39,532 nucleotides of DNA. It comes from Candidatus Merdinaster equi (GTDB taxonomy: Bacteria; Bacillota; Clostridia; Lachnospirales; Lachnospiraceae). The translations under genes were made by a program, and so were the position numbers. This document shows, one piece after another, positions 18,060-28,200 of this stretch (position 1 is the stretch's first letter; each line of letters starts with the position of its first letter). The DNA is taken from assembly GCA_018064935.1 (NCBI GenBank), contig JAGHUF010000044.1:1-39532 (forward strand), written 5' to 3'. The notes beneath the pieces were generated by a model that had not been told where the DNA came from, did no database searches, and saw nothing but the letters and a program-made list of their open reading frames with translations.

Positions 18060-18082
18060 AAAACTCAATAGGAGGAAGACAT

Positions 18083-19159
18083 TTGAGAATTGACAACAGT
18101 TTTGTAGGAATGGAATCCGCCAGAAATGCCGTTTCATTTACGACATTCTCTGCAGGTACATATGCTATTAGCAATGTACTACAAGGAAGTGAAGAAAAAG
18201 GAAACAAGAATAGTTTCCAGAAGCTACTATCAGGCTGGGCTGACTCGACTTCAGACCTGGGCAGCTTAGGCGAAGGTCTTCGGTATACTAACAAGGGCAC
18301 ATATGCCGTAGACGAAGCAGACAGAATGGATGACCCGAGGAGAAAGCTTCAGAAGATTAGGGAGCAATGCGTAATGTATCTTCTCGATCTTCTGCTGGGC
18401 ATACATTCACGGAATTCAGAAACGTACGCAGGCGCAGCAGATGATGCTAATGCGAAAAATCAGGATGAATCATCTAATTTGTCCCAAAAGCAGGGTGTCC
18501 TCATATCACGCAATTTTTCTTATCTGCACTCAGAATATGAATCCACCTCATTTAACACAACGGGCACAGTGCATACCAAAGACGGGCGCGACATCTCATT
18601 TGGTATTTCCGTAGAAATGTCCAGAAGTTTTACTCAATATTATGAGCAGCAATCTTCTCTTGGTGTATTCTGCGATCCATTAGTCATTAATCTGGACGAC
18701 AATATCACTTCTCTGTCCGATCAGAAATTCTATTTTGATCTTGATAGTGACGGAGAGATGGACAATATTTCCATGCTGAACAGCGGCAGTGGTTTTCTCG
18801 CCCTCGATAAAAATGGAGACGGCAAGATCAATGATGGCTCCGAATTATTTGGTACCAAAAGCGGAGATGGCTTCCGCGACCTAGCTGCATATGATGAAGA
18901 CGGAGACGGCTGGATTGATGAGGATGATTCTATTTTTGACAAACTCAGAATCTGGGTAAAAGACGCTTCTGGAAAAGACACATTGTACACGCTGAAGGAC
19001 GCTGGTGTCGGAGCAATCTGTCTGCAGAGTCAGGAGACCTCATTCTCACTCAATTCGCTTACTAACAATGATCAATATGGGCGAATTGCCCGTACAGGAA
19101 TGTTCTTATACGAAAATGGACATGCCGGGACAGTTCAGCATGTTGACCTTGTCAAATGA
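18083..19159 (+). CDS. Calcium-binding protein with EF-hand-like DxDxDG loops
   Basis: The start is TTG, seven bases after a perfect AGGAGG; no ATG fits better. There is no signal peptide or membrane segment in the 358 residues. The C-terminal half has a module known from large RTX-type calcium-binding exoproteins. It consists of DPLVINLDD (198-206), FYFDLDSDGEMD (217-227), LDKNGDGKINDGSELFG (241-257) and DEDGDGWIDEDD (271-282), with three DxDxDG or DxNxDG loops that should bind calcium. The N-terminal 140 residues are low in recognisable features. It is one of only two plus-strand genes here, divergent from the GH9-like lipoprotein and convergent with the transglutaminase gene. Its cell location is unclear. 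Confidence 0.8.
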   Translation: MRIDNSFVGMESARNAVSFTTFSAGTYAISNVLQGSEEKGNKNSFQKLLSGWADSTSDLGSLGEGLRYTNKGTYAVDEADRMDDPRRKLQKIREQCVMYLLDLLLGIHSRNSETYAGAADDANAKNQDESSNLSQKQGVLISRNFSYLHSEYESTSFNTTGTVHTKDGRDISFGISVEMSRSFTQYYEQQSSLGVFCDPLVINLDDNITSLSDQKFYFDLDSDGEMDNISMLNSGSGFLALDKNGDGKINDGSELFGTKSGDGFRDLAAYDEDGDGWIDEDDSIFDKLRIWVKDASGKDTLYTLKDAGVGAICLQSQETSFSLNSLTNNDQYGRIARTGMFLYENGHAGTVQHVDLVK

Positions 19160-19185
19160 ACGAAAACCGATATCAAAATGGAATA

Positions 19186-19237
19186 AAAAACAGCTGGCGA
19201 AGAGGATTATATATTATCCCACTCACCAGCTGTTTTT
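19186..19237. terminator. Bidirectional terminator between convergent genes
   Basis: A perfect 12-base stem AAAAACAGCTGG / CCAGCTGTTTTT (19186-19197 and 19226-19237) has a 28-base loop that can itself partly pair (GGAT/ATCC). A- and T-tracts are built into both arms, so it can stop transcription from the calcium-binding gene and from the transglutaminase gene. Confidence 0.8.
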
Positions 19238-19281
19238 GCCTCTTAGCTAAACTCAGCGTATTCTTATATGACTATACTGAT

Positions 19282-20205
19282 TTACCAGTTATCACCCATA
19301 GTTCTTCCACGGTTTTCTTTATATAAATGATCTTGTGACATCTGATCAAATGAAATCATCAGGTATCTCTGATTATTCAGGCAGCTATTCCAGGTTACGT
19401 CTGTATAGTATTCTACGCCACCAATAATGAGCTTATTCCAGCCATGATTTCCACCATTTGCTGTTCCTCTGACATAATTGCACTCGATTCCGCACATACG
19501 CATCATGTTACTATATGCATTGGCATAACCCTGACATACTGCCAACCTGTTCTGCAGTGCTCCCATTGTAGTATGAGCTGCAAAACCAGTCTGATCGGTA
19601 TAATCATAGCTGACCAAATGCTGAAGATACTTTGCTACAGTCACTGCCTTTTCATAGTCAGACATATTATCATTTATTCCTGATTTTGATAATTCATCAA
19701 TCAGATACTGTGGCCAGCCGGCTCCCGCTGTTCCGTACAGTGCTACATTTTCATATATTGTTGCGCCGCTTGCAGTTCTTCCCCAGGCATACATTTTATC
19801 AGTTCCGCACATTCTAAATCCGTCACCCAGAATAGGTGTAAGACATTTTGCCAGGATGAATTTACCCTTGACCGTCTGATAATACTCTTTATTGTCAAAT
19901 GGGCTGATGAACTTCTGTCCGTATACTGTCACCTCATATGCTGCAGGAACTTTCTTCACACGGCATTTTGAATCAGCTGAATTAGGTGCTGACCATACAG
20001 AACATTCCTGAACAGTGTACATCTTCTGAGTTGCTGCATTAGAAAAAATAATTTTTCCAGAAGTAGCCTGCCTGGTTGAACATGATGGAACATATTCACT
20101 TGGCACATATGCTGATGATATCTCTGCATTTGCCATGAGTGGCATGCAGGTAAACATCATAGCTGAGATAAATACTACAAATGCTTTCCTTATTCTATGT
20201 ATCAT
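19282..20205 (-). CDS. Secreted transglutaminase-like protein
   Basis: A signal peptide with likely cleavage after ANA (about residue 27) exports the protein. Residues about 60-125 look like a bacterial SH3-type beta domain (MYTVQECSVWSAPNSADS, then YYQTVKGKFILAKCL). The C-terminal transglutaminase/protease core has the full Cys-His-Asp triad: Cys224 in LAVCQGYANAY, His254 in GNHGWN and Asp269 in YYTDVTWN. Such proteins act on peptides or proteins at the cell surface; whether this one hydrolyses or crosslinks cannot be told. It is 307 residues, with AGGAAGAG before the ATG. It stands alone between the hydratase gene and a bidirectional terminator. Confidence 0.87.
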   Translation of the reverse strand: MIHRIRKAFVVFISAMMFTCMPLMANAEISSAYVPSEYVPSCSTRQATSGKIIFSNAATQKMYTVQECSVWSAPNSADSKCRVKKVPAAYEVTVYGQKFISPFDNKEYYQTVKGKFILAKCLTPILGDGFRMCGTDKMYAWGRTASGATIYENVALYGTAGAGWPQYLIDELSKSGINDNMSDYEKAVTVAKYLQHLVSYDYTDQTGFAAHTTMGALQNRLAVCQGYANAYSNMMRMCGIECNYVRGTANGGNHGWNKLIIGGVEYYTDVTWNSCLNNQRYLMISFDQMSQDHLYKENRGRTMGDNW

Positions 20206-20308
20206 ATCGCTCTTCCTACTCTTTTCTTATCTCTATCTCAATCGTTATCCCAATCAAGATTTCAGTTACAATCTTAATCCAGCGCTTCGGCACTCCGAGA
20301 TTCCGATA

Positions 20309-22618
20309 TTAATCTACTCTGTTGTAGTTAATCAGACATCCCTTGAGAATAATCTGCCTCTCTTCATCTGTGAGTTCTCCAAGACGAAGCTCGAATTCTA
20401 CAAGACCTGTATCCTTAACAGCATATGCTTTGATTACTTCTGTTTTGTTCTCTACTGCTGCGCGGATACCCGGAATATAAATGTAGTCATGATTCTTGAA
20501 TGGAAGCTCGCCGTCCTTAATAAGGAATGGCAGCATACCCCAGTTAATCAGATTTGATCTATATCTCTTTGTAGCGTATTCTGTTGCAATATTTGCCCAT
20601 CCGCCAAGTACCTTCTGACATGATGCAGCTTGCTCACGAGCAGATCCATCTCCTGGCTTAACAGCAAATATAGTTGATCCAATACCGAAATTCGTGTGGT
20701 TGGCCTCAGGGAACTTCTCCTTAACCTTGCTCATCACATCGTGAAGCTCAGGAAGCGCCTGACATGGCTTACATTCTTCATTACCAGCAAGTACTGCTTC
20801 TCTTGCTTTCTCTGCCTTCTGTACTTCTTTTGCAAGTCCTACGTAGGCAGGATCCTTTCTCGACAATGTGAACTCAGCGAGTCCAAGAGGATTTGATCTG
20901 TATGAAGAAGTCTCACCTGAAGGGATAAGCTCATCAGTTGTTGTAACTGGATCGTGAATCTCTGATACAACCTTGAGCAGAAGATTCTCTGTAAGCGGAA
21001 CCATAGCCGGCCAATCCTTAATGTTTGGTCCGAGCTTGATTTCAACAGATTCATCTGCTACACCGTGTGAATCAAATACACGATTCTTATAAATATTAGC
21101 GTCAAAATGATATTTGTATTTTCCGATTTCAGCTGGCACATCTGTAGCTGCTGTAAGGACACCCTTGTTTGCAGCTGTGGCAGCGATTGATCTCGCATCC
21201 ATAAGCGCAACTGATGAAATCTGACCATTCTGAAGCTTAGATCCTTCTCTGTTAGGGAAGTTTCTTGTAGAATGGCGAATACTAAATGCATTGTTTGCAG
21301 GAGTATCGCCTGCACCGAAGCATGGTCCACAGAATGCAGTCTTCATAATTGCACCAGTCTCCATGATTGTAGCAGCACAGCCATTTCTGATAAGTTCCAT
21401 ATATACAGGCATAGAAGCAGGATATACAGAAAGTGTAAACTCGTCTGAGCCAATGTAGCTGCCCTTTAAGATATCTGCTGCAGCACAGATATTCTCAAAT
21501 CCACCACCAGCACATCCAGCAATAATTCCCTGCTCTACCATGAATTTACCATTCTTAACTTTGTCCTGCAGAGAATAAGGAACCTGATTATCAAGACTCA
21601 CTGCTGCTCTCTTTTCAACATCGTTAAGAATATCTCCAAGATTGCTGTTTAACTCTTCGATTGTATATACATTGCTTGGATGGAATGGCATTGCAATCAT
21701 TGGCTTAATCTTGGACAAGTCAATTTCAATTACTCCATCGTAATATGCAACCTTTCCAGGATTAAGTTCTGCATATTCCTCTACTCTTCCATGAATGTCA
21801 TAGAATTCCTTAACCTGGTCATCTGTCTGCCAGATTGAAGAAAGACATGTTGTCTCAGTAGTCATAACATCAACACCAATCCTAAAATCTGGTGAAAGTG
21901 ATGCTACACCTGGGCCGACAAATTCCATTACTTTGTTCTTAACATATCCATTGCCAAATACTGCTCCGATTATAGCAAGGGCAACGTCCTGAGGACCAAC
22001 ACCCTTCTGTGGAGCACCCGTCATATATACTGCAACTACACCAGGCATATTAATATCATATGTCTGTGAAAGGAGCTGCTTAACCAGCTCCGGTCCGCCT
22101 TCACCCATTGCCATGGTACCAAGTGCACCATAACGTGTATGTGAATCTGAACCAAGAATCATCTTGCCTCCTCCAGCAAGCATCTCTCTGGCAAACTGGT
22201 GGATAACAGCCTGATGAGGTGGCACATATACTCCACCGTATTTCTTTGCACATGACAGACCAAACATGTGGTCATCTTCATTAATGGTTCCGCCAACTGC
22301 ACAGAGCGAATTGTGACAGTTTGTAAGTACATAAGGAATAGGGAACTTCTTAAGTCCTGAAGCACGTGCAGTCTGAATAATACCTACAAAAGTAATATCG
22401 TGGCTTGTAAGCTTATCGAATTTAATCTTTAGCTTATCCATATTTCCGGAAGTATTGTGTGCCTTGAGGATTCCATATGCAATTGTATCCTGCTTAGCAG
22501 CTTCCTTTGTAACCTCACAACCTGTTTTGGCTTTTACCTGTATGGCCGCATCAGCAGAATCGGCAATGAGCTCAGTCCCATTGACAAGATATGCGCCGCC
22601 GTCCAGTAATTTAATCAT
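20309..22618 (-). CDS. Aconitase-family hydratase with [4Fe-4S] ligands
   Basis: A single-chain aconitase superfamily enzyme of 769 residues, of the YbhJ-like group annotated only as hydratase in many genomes. The family motif [12 protein letters not shown] is at 156-167. The three cluster cysteines are Cys369 (IIAGCAGGG), Cys430 and Cys433 ([10 protein letters not shown]). RNFPNREGS is the substrate-binding arginine block. The C-terminal swivel domain contains [10 protein letters not shown], and [13 protein letters not shown] matches the usual second-domain motifs. Citrate/isocitrate isomerisation is the likeliest activity, but another hydroxyacid is possible. It has a strong CAGGAGG ribosome site. 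No other TCA-type gene is adjacent. Confidence 0.85.
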   Translation of the reverse strand: MIKLLDGGAYLVNGTELIADSADAAIQVKAKTGCEVTKEAAKQDTIAYGILKAHNTSGNMDKLKIKFDKLTSHDITFVGIIQTARASGLKKFPIPYVLTNCHNSLCAVGGTINEDDHMFGLSCAKKYGGVYVPPHQAVIHQFAREMLAGGGKMILGSDSHTRYGALGTMAMGEGGPELVKQLLSQTYDINMPGVVAVYMTGAPQKGVGPQDVALAIIGAVFGNGYVKNKVMEFVGPGVASLSPDFRIGVDVMTTETTCLSSIWQTDDQVKEFYDIHGRVEEYAELNPGKVAYYDGVIEIDLSKIKPMIAMPFHPSNVYTIEELNSNLGDILNDVEKRAAVSLDNQVPYSLQDKVKNGKFMVEQGIIAGCAGGGFENICAAADILKGSYIGSDEFTLSVYPASMPVYMELIRNGCAATIMETGAIMKTAFCGPCFGAGDTPANNAFSIRHSTRNFPNREGSKLQNGQISSVALMDARSIAATAANKGVLTAATDVPAEIGKYKYHFDANIYKNRVFDSHGVADESVEIKLGPNIKDWPAMVPLTENLLLKVVSEIHDPVTTTDELIPSGETSSYRSNPLGLAEFTLSRKDPAYVGLAKEVQKAEKAREAVLAGNEECKPCQALPELHDVMSKVKEKFPEANHTNFGIGSTIFAVKPGDGSAREQAASCQKVLGGWANIATEYATKRYRSNLINWGMLPFLIKDGELPFKNHDYIYIPGIRAAVENKTEVIKAYAVKDTGLVEFELRLGELTDEERQIILKGCLINYNRVD

Positions 22619-22668
22619 TTCCTGTTCCTCCTGGGTTTGTGTTTAGTAATTTTTAGCACAAATTCCCA

Positions 22669-22692
22669 CTCCCTTACCGCATTGTAAGGAAG
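22669..22692. repeat. Inverted repeat between glgP and the hydratase gene
   Basis: CTCCCTTAC and GTAAGGAAG (22669-22677, 22684-22692) pair over nine bases with one wobble around the loop CGCATT. The minus-strand side is followed by TGGGAATTT rather than a T-tract, so it is either a poor terminator of glgP or an operator or leader element of the hydratase gene. Confidence 0.4.
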
Positions 22693-22725
22693 CAGGAATC
22701 TCAATTGCTATTTTTTCAATTTCAC

Positions 22726-25203
22726 TTATTTCTTAAGAGTAATTTTGTTGAGGTGCCAGATATCATCAACATACTCCTGAATGGTTCTATCAGAAGTAAA
22801 CTTACCTGAGCATGCAACATTAAGAATTGCGCTTCTTGCCCAGCCCTCTTCATCTCTATATGCCTGCTCAACCTTCTTCTGAGCCTCAGCATAGCTTCTG
22901 AAATCCTTAAGAATGAAGTAGGTATCTGCCTTAGAGGTACTCTGTGTATTGAGCAGTGAATTGTAAAGTGTACGGAACATCTCTGTATCAGAAGAATATG
23001 TTCCATTAATCAGCTGCATAAGTACTCTTCTTACATCTGGGTCATTATTGAAGATCTCAGTAGGATCATATCCACCCTGATTCTCGTAACGAATAACTTC
23101 ATCAGATGACAGACCGAAGATAAATGCATTCTCTTCGCCAACTTCCTCAACGATTTCTACGTTAGCTCCGTCCATAGTACCAATGGTAAGTGCACCATTT
23201 AACATGAACTTCATATTACCTGTTCCTGATGCCTCCTTAGAAGCTGTAGAAATCTGCTCAGAAACATCTGATGCAGCAAAGATAATCTCAGCATTACTTA
23301 CGCGATAGTTCTCAATAAATACAACCTTAATCTTGCCGCCAATAGATGCATCATTGTTAATAACATCTGCTACAGAGTTGATTAACTTGATAGTCATCTT
23401 AGCATTGTGATAACCAGCTGCTGCCTTCGCACCGAAGATAAATGTACGAGGATAGAAATCCATATTTGGATTATCCTTGAGCTGATTATACAGATACATA
23501 ACATGAAGAATGTTAAGAAGCTGTCTCTTATACTCATGAAGCCTCTTAACCTGAACATCAAAGATTGATCTTGGATCTACTTCGATTCCGTTATGCTCAA
23601 GAATATACTGAGCAAGACGAACCTTGTTCTGGTACTTGATATTCATAAATTCATGCTGTGCCTTCTTGTCATCAGCATAAACCTTAAGCTTGCTAATCTT
23701 AGGAAGATTTGTAATCCAGTCATCACCAACATGAGCTGTAACCCAATCTGCAAGAAGTGGGTTAGCGTGAAGAAGGAATCTTCTCTGTGTGATACCATTT
23801 GTCTTATTATTGAACTTCTCTGGCATCATCTCATAGAAATCACGAAGCTCCTGATTCTTAAGAATCTCTGTATGAAGTCTTGCAACACCGTTTACAGAAT
23901 AGCCTGCTGCAATTGCAAGGTGAGCCATCTTAACCTGACCATCATAGATGATTGCCATCTTGCGAACCTTCTCCTGGTTACCCGGATACTTCTGCTCAAT
24001 CTGTGCAATAAAGCGTCTGTTAATCTCCTCAATAATCTGGTAGATACGAGGAAGCAGTCTAGAGAAGAGCTCGATAGGCCACTTCTCAAGTGCCTCAGAC
24101 ATGATTGTGTGGTTTGTGTATGCACAAGTCTTAGTTGTTACTGCCCATGCTTCATCCCATGTAAGATAATACTCGTCCATAAGTATTCTCATAAGCTCTG
24201 CTACAGCTACTGTTGGATGTGTATCATTGAGCTGGAATGTAACCTTCTCATGGAAGTTACGAATATCTTCATGTGTTCTCATGTACTTCGCAACAGCTTC
24301 CTGAACAGATGCTGATATGAAGAAGTACTGCTGCTTAAGTCTAAGTTCCTTACCAGCATAGTGGTTATCATTAGGATAAAGAACCTCAACGATATTTCTT
24401 GCAAGGTTTTCCTGCTCAACAGCCTTCTGATAATCACCTTTATCAAAAGAATCAAGACGGAAGCACTCTGCTGGCTCAGCGTCCCAGATTCTAAGTGTAT
24501 CTACAATGCGGTTTCCATATCCTACAACTGGAAGATCATATGGAATTGCACGAACTACCTGATAGCCTTCCTGGAAGAAATTATTACGTCCATTCTCATC
24601 TACACGGCAATTTACATATCCACCGAACTTAACTTCCTTCGCATATTCAGGGCGACGAAGTTCAAAAGGATTACCATCTACAAGCCAGTTATCTGGAGCT
24701 TCAACCTGATATCCATCACGAATCTCCTGCTTGAACATACCATAGCGGTAACGGATACCACATCCATATGCAGCATATCCAAGTGTTGCCAGTGAATCCA
24801 TGAAACATGCAGCAAGTCTTCCAAGACCACCATTACCAAGTGCTGCATCTGGCTCCTGATCCTCAATTACATTGATATCAAGACCCATCTCGTCAAGAAC
24901 TTCCTGAGCCTCCTTATAGGCTTTTAAATTAATCATGATATTTCCAAGTGCACGTCCTGTAAGGAACTCCATTGACAGATAATAAACAGTCTTTGGATCC
25001 TTCTTCTCGAACTGCGCCTGTGTATCCATCCAGTCATTAATGACCTGATCCTTAATGGCATATGCTACTGCCTGGAATATCTGCTGAGGTGTAGCTTCCT
25101 CAATATTCTTCCTATACAGTGTTCTTACATTATAGAGCACGCTCCTCTTGAACAGCTCCTTATCAAAAGTACTCTTTGCTTCAGGTGTTGCTTTCTTTGG
25201 CAT
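22726..25203 (-). CDS. glgP: Glycogen/maltodextrin phosphorylase
   Basis: PLP-dependent phosphorylase (GT35) that releases glucose-1-phosphate from alpha-1,4-glucans. The PLP lysine lies in EASGTGNMKFMLNG, and the following MDGANVEI and GEENAFIFG are family signatures. N-terminal YYLSMEFLTGRALGN and ALGNGGLGRLAACFMDS are also present. Start choice: an upstream in-frame ATG at 25239 lacks a ribosome site, while ATG at 25203 has AGGAGG at good spacing, giving 825 residues. No other glycogen gene is nearby. It is preceded by its own -10-like sequence. Confidence 0.94.
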   Translation of the reverse strand: MPKKATPEAKSTFDKELFKRSVLYNVRTLYRKNIEEATPQQIFQAVAYAIKDQVINDWMDTQAQFEKKDPKTVYYLSMEFLTGRALGNIMINLKAYKEAQEVLDEMGLDINVIEDQEPDAALGNGGLGRLAACFMDSLATLGYAAYGCGIRYRYGMFKQEIRDGYQVEAPDNWLVDGNPFELRRPEYAKEVKFGGYVNCRVDENGRNNFFQEGYQVVRAIPYDLPVVGYGNRIVDTLRIWDAEPAECFRLDSFDKGDYQKAVEQENLARNIVEVLYPNDNHYAGKELRLKQQYFFISASVQEAVAKYMRTHEDIRNFHEKVTFQLNDTHPTVAVAELMRILMDEYYLTWDEAWAVTTKTCAYTNHTIMSEALEKWPIELFSRLLPRIYQIIEEINRRFIAQIEQKYPGNQEKVRKMAIIYDGQVKMAHLAIAAGYSVNGVARLHTEILKNQELRDFYEMMPEKFNNKTNGITQRRFLLHANPLLADWVTAHVGDDWITNLPKISKLKVYADDKKAQHEFMNIKYQNKVRLAQYILEHNGIEVDPRSIFDVQVKRLHEYKRQLLNILHVMYLYNQLKDNPNMDFYPRTFIFGAKAAAGYHNAKMTIKLINSVADVINNDASIGGKIKVVFIENYRVSNAEIIFAASDVSEQISTASKEASGTGNMKFMLNGALTIGTMDGANVEIVEEVGEENAFIFGLSSDEVIRYENQGGYDPTEIFNNDPDVRRVLMQLINGTYSSDTEMFRTLYNSLLNTQSTSKADTYFILKDFRSYAEAQKKVEQAYRDEEGWARSAILNVACSGKFTSDRTIQEYVDDIWHLNKITLKK

Positions 25204-25244
25204 TTTTTCTCCTCCTGAGTGATTATTTTCCCCAATCATTGCAT

Positions 25245-25250
25245 ATTATA
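25245..25250 (-). promoter_or_regulatory. Possible -10 element for glgP
   Basis: TATAAT on the minus strand lies 41 bases upstream of the glgP ATG and just past the ileS stop. The expected -35 position reads GTGCGT, a poor match, so the promoter is either activator-dependent or not real. Confidence 0.35.
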
Positions 25251-25280
25251 ACGTAAACGTCGCAAAAACGCACCCCTAAC

Positions 25281-28200
25281 TTACATTTTGAGAACGCCTA
25301 TTGTAACATTCTCTCCATTTACATTCCATTCCTTCGAGTTTTCTGTAGTTCCATTCTCGAAGCCATCTGCAAGAACCTTTGTCGCAATTGCTGCTTCATT
25401 CTTCTTAACAATCTCAGCAATCTTGTCGTTTCCAGAGATATAAACACGTATATGGTCCATTACCTCAAAGCCCGAATCCTTACGCATTGTCTGAATCTTG
25501 CTTATCACCTCATATACAAAGCCTTCTTCGATGAGCTCTTCAGTAAGATTTGTATCGAGAACAACAGTCATGTAATTGTCTGCCTCTGATACATATCCCT
25601 CTTTTTTGTCCATCTCAATCAGAAGGTCTTCCTTAGCAAGCGATATCTCAGCTCCTGCTACCTCAAAAGAAATAACTCCCTTTTCATTGAGCTCATCCAT
25701 TGCGGCATTGCCATCAATGTTTGACAGGTATTCTTTGATTCCACCAAGCTGCTTACCATATTTAGGTCCTACAGTCTTAAGCTGTGGCTTGAACGAATAA
25801 CTTGTGAACTCACGCACATCATCTGTGAATTCAAGAGTCTTCACATTAAGCTCATCCTCGATAATCTCCTGATAGAAGGAATCAAGCACATTCTCTGCCT
25901 TGATATACATCTTGCCAATTGGCTGACGATTCTTGATGTTGGCAGCATTTCTTGCAGCACGTCCCATGACAACAGCCTTGAGGACCTCATCCATATCTGC
26001 CTCAAGCTTCTTATCAATCCATGCTTCATTCACTGTAGGGAAATCGCACAGATGAATACTTTCTGGAGCAGTCTTATCGATAGAGCAAACGAGATTCAGA
26101 TAGATTTCCTCGGCCATAAATGGAACCATAGGTGCTGCTGCCTTACAGATTGTAACGAGTGCAGTATACAGTGTCATATATGCCTGAATCTTGTCTTCTT
26201 CCATTCCCTTAGCCCAGAAACGCTCACGACAACGGCGAACATACCAGTTACTCATCTCATCAGTAAACTCATCAAGATATCTGGCCGCCTCAGGTATTCT
26301 GTACTTGTCAAGATTTTCATCTACGCCCTTAACTGCAGTATTAAGCTTGCTGAGCAGCCACTTATCAATTACAGGCAGTTTATCGTAATCAAGTGTATAT
26401 TTTGTCGCATCAAAATTATCAATATTTGCATAAAGAACAAAGAATGCATAGGTATTCCACAATGTTCCAAGGAACTTGCGCTGGCCTTCCACAACTGCCT
26501 TGTCATGGAAACGGTTTGGAAGCCATGGTGCAGAGTTCGTGTAGAAATACCATCTGATTGCATCAGCTCCAAGATTTGCAAGAGCATCAAAAGGATCAAC
26601 TGCATTACCCTTACTCTTACTCATCTTCTCGCCGTTCTCATCAAGAACAAGTCCTAATACAATAACGTTTTCATAAGGTGACTTATTGAACAGAAGTGTT
26701 GACTCTGCCATAAGTGAATAGAACCATCCTCTAGTCTGATCTACAGCCTCTGAAATGAACTGTGCAGGGAACTGCTGCTCGAATTTCTCCTTATTCTCAA
26801 ATGGATAATGATGCTGAGCAAATGGCATTGCACCACTGTCAAACCAGCAGTCAATAACCTCTGGCACACGCTTCATTGACTTGCCACACTCAGGACATTT
26901 GCATATTATTTCATCAATATATGGTCTATGAAGTTCAACCTCAGCCGCCTTGTCATTTCCTGACATTTCAGCCAGCTGGGCACGGGAACCAATACACTCA
27001 CGATGTCCACAATCCTCACATTCCCAAATAGGAAGTGGTGTTCCCCAGTAACGGTTACGTGATACACCCCAGTCCTGAATATTCTCAAGCCAGTTTCCAA
27101 AACGACCTTCACCGATTGTCTGCGGAATCCAGTTAACGGTCTTATTATTACGAACAAGATCGTCCTTAACCGCAGTCATCTTTATGAACCATGATTCTCT
27201 TGCGAAGTATAAAAGTGGAGTATCACATCTCCAGCAATGAGGATAGTCATGCTCAACCTTAGGAGCACTAAACAGAATTCCACGTCCGTCCAGTTCCTTG
27301 AGAACTTCAGGATCACAGTTAATTGCTCCGGCCTCAATCTCCTTCTTGGTTGGCTTACATCTCATTCCGGCAAAAGGAGTTTCTTCCTTCATAACACCGT
27401 GCTCGTCCACCATCTGTACAAAAGGAGCATCATACTTTCTTCCGACACGAGCATCATCTTCACCAAATGCAGGTGCGATATGAACTATACCAGTACCATC
27501 TGTCATAGTTACATAATCATCGCAATATACGAAGAATGCTTTCTTATGCTGTTTCTCTACGCTATCAGCAGCACACTGGTATAAAGGCTCATATTCCTTA
27601 TACTCGAGATCCTTACCAGTATATGTCTCGATAATTTCGTATGCTGGGGTTCCCTCTTCGCGCTCAATTGAACCTAGTACGCTATCAGCAAGTGCTTTTG
27701 CAAGAATATAAGTATAGCCGTCTGCTGCTTTTACACGAACATATTCTTCTTCTGGATTAACACAGAGTGCAATATTAGATGCGAGTGTCCATGGTGTTGT
27801 TGTCCATGCAAGGAAATAAGCATCTTCACCCTTTATCTTAAATCGAACTACTGCTGTGCGCTCCTTGAGTGTCTTGTATCCCTGTGCTACCTCATGTGAT
27901 GACAGAGGAGTTCCACATCTTGGACAGTAAGGAACGATCTTGAATCCTTTGTACAGAAGTCCCTTATCCCAAATCTGCTTGAGTGCCCACCACTCAGACT
28001 CAATGAAATCATCATGGTATGTTACATAAGGATCATCCATGTCAGCCCAGAAACCAACATCCTGTGAGAAGCTCTCCCACATTCCTTTATATTTCCATAC
28101 TGATTCCTTACACTTACCGATAAATGGATCTAATCCGTATTCCTCAATCTGCTCCTTGCCATCGAGCCCAAGAAGCTTCTCAACCTCAAGCTCTACAGGG

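Noticed and set aside
23593-24315. A 240-codon plus-strand open frame opposite glgP
   Set aside because: It is the antisense shadow of a strongly conserved phosphorylase, is Cys/Leu/Ile-rich with no domain logic, and has no ribosome site.
25251-25270. Catabolite-responsive (cre-like) site upstream of glgP
   Set aside because: TGCGACGTTTACG has the wrong spacing to match the cre consensus.
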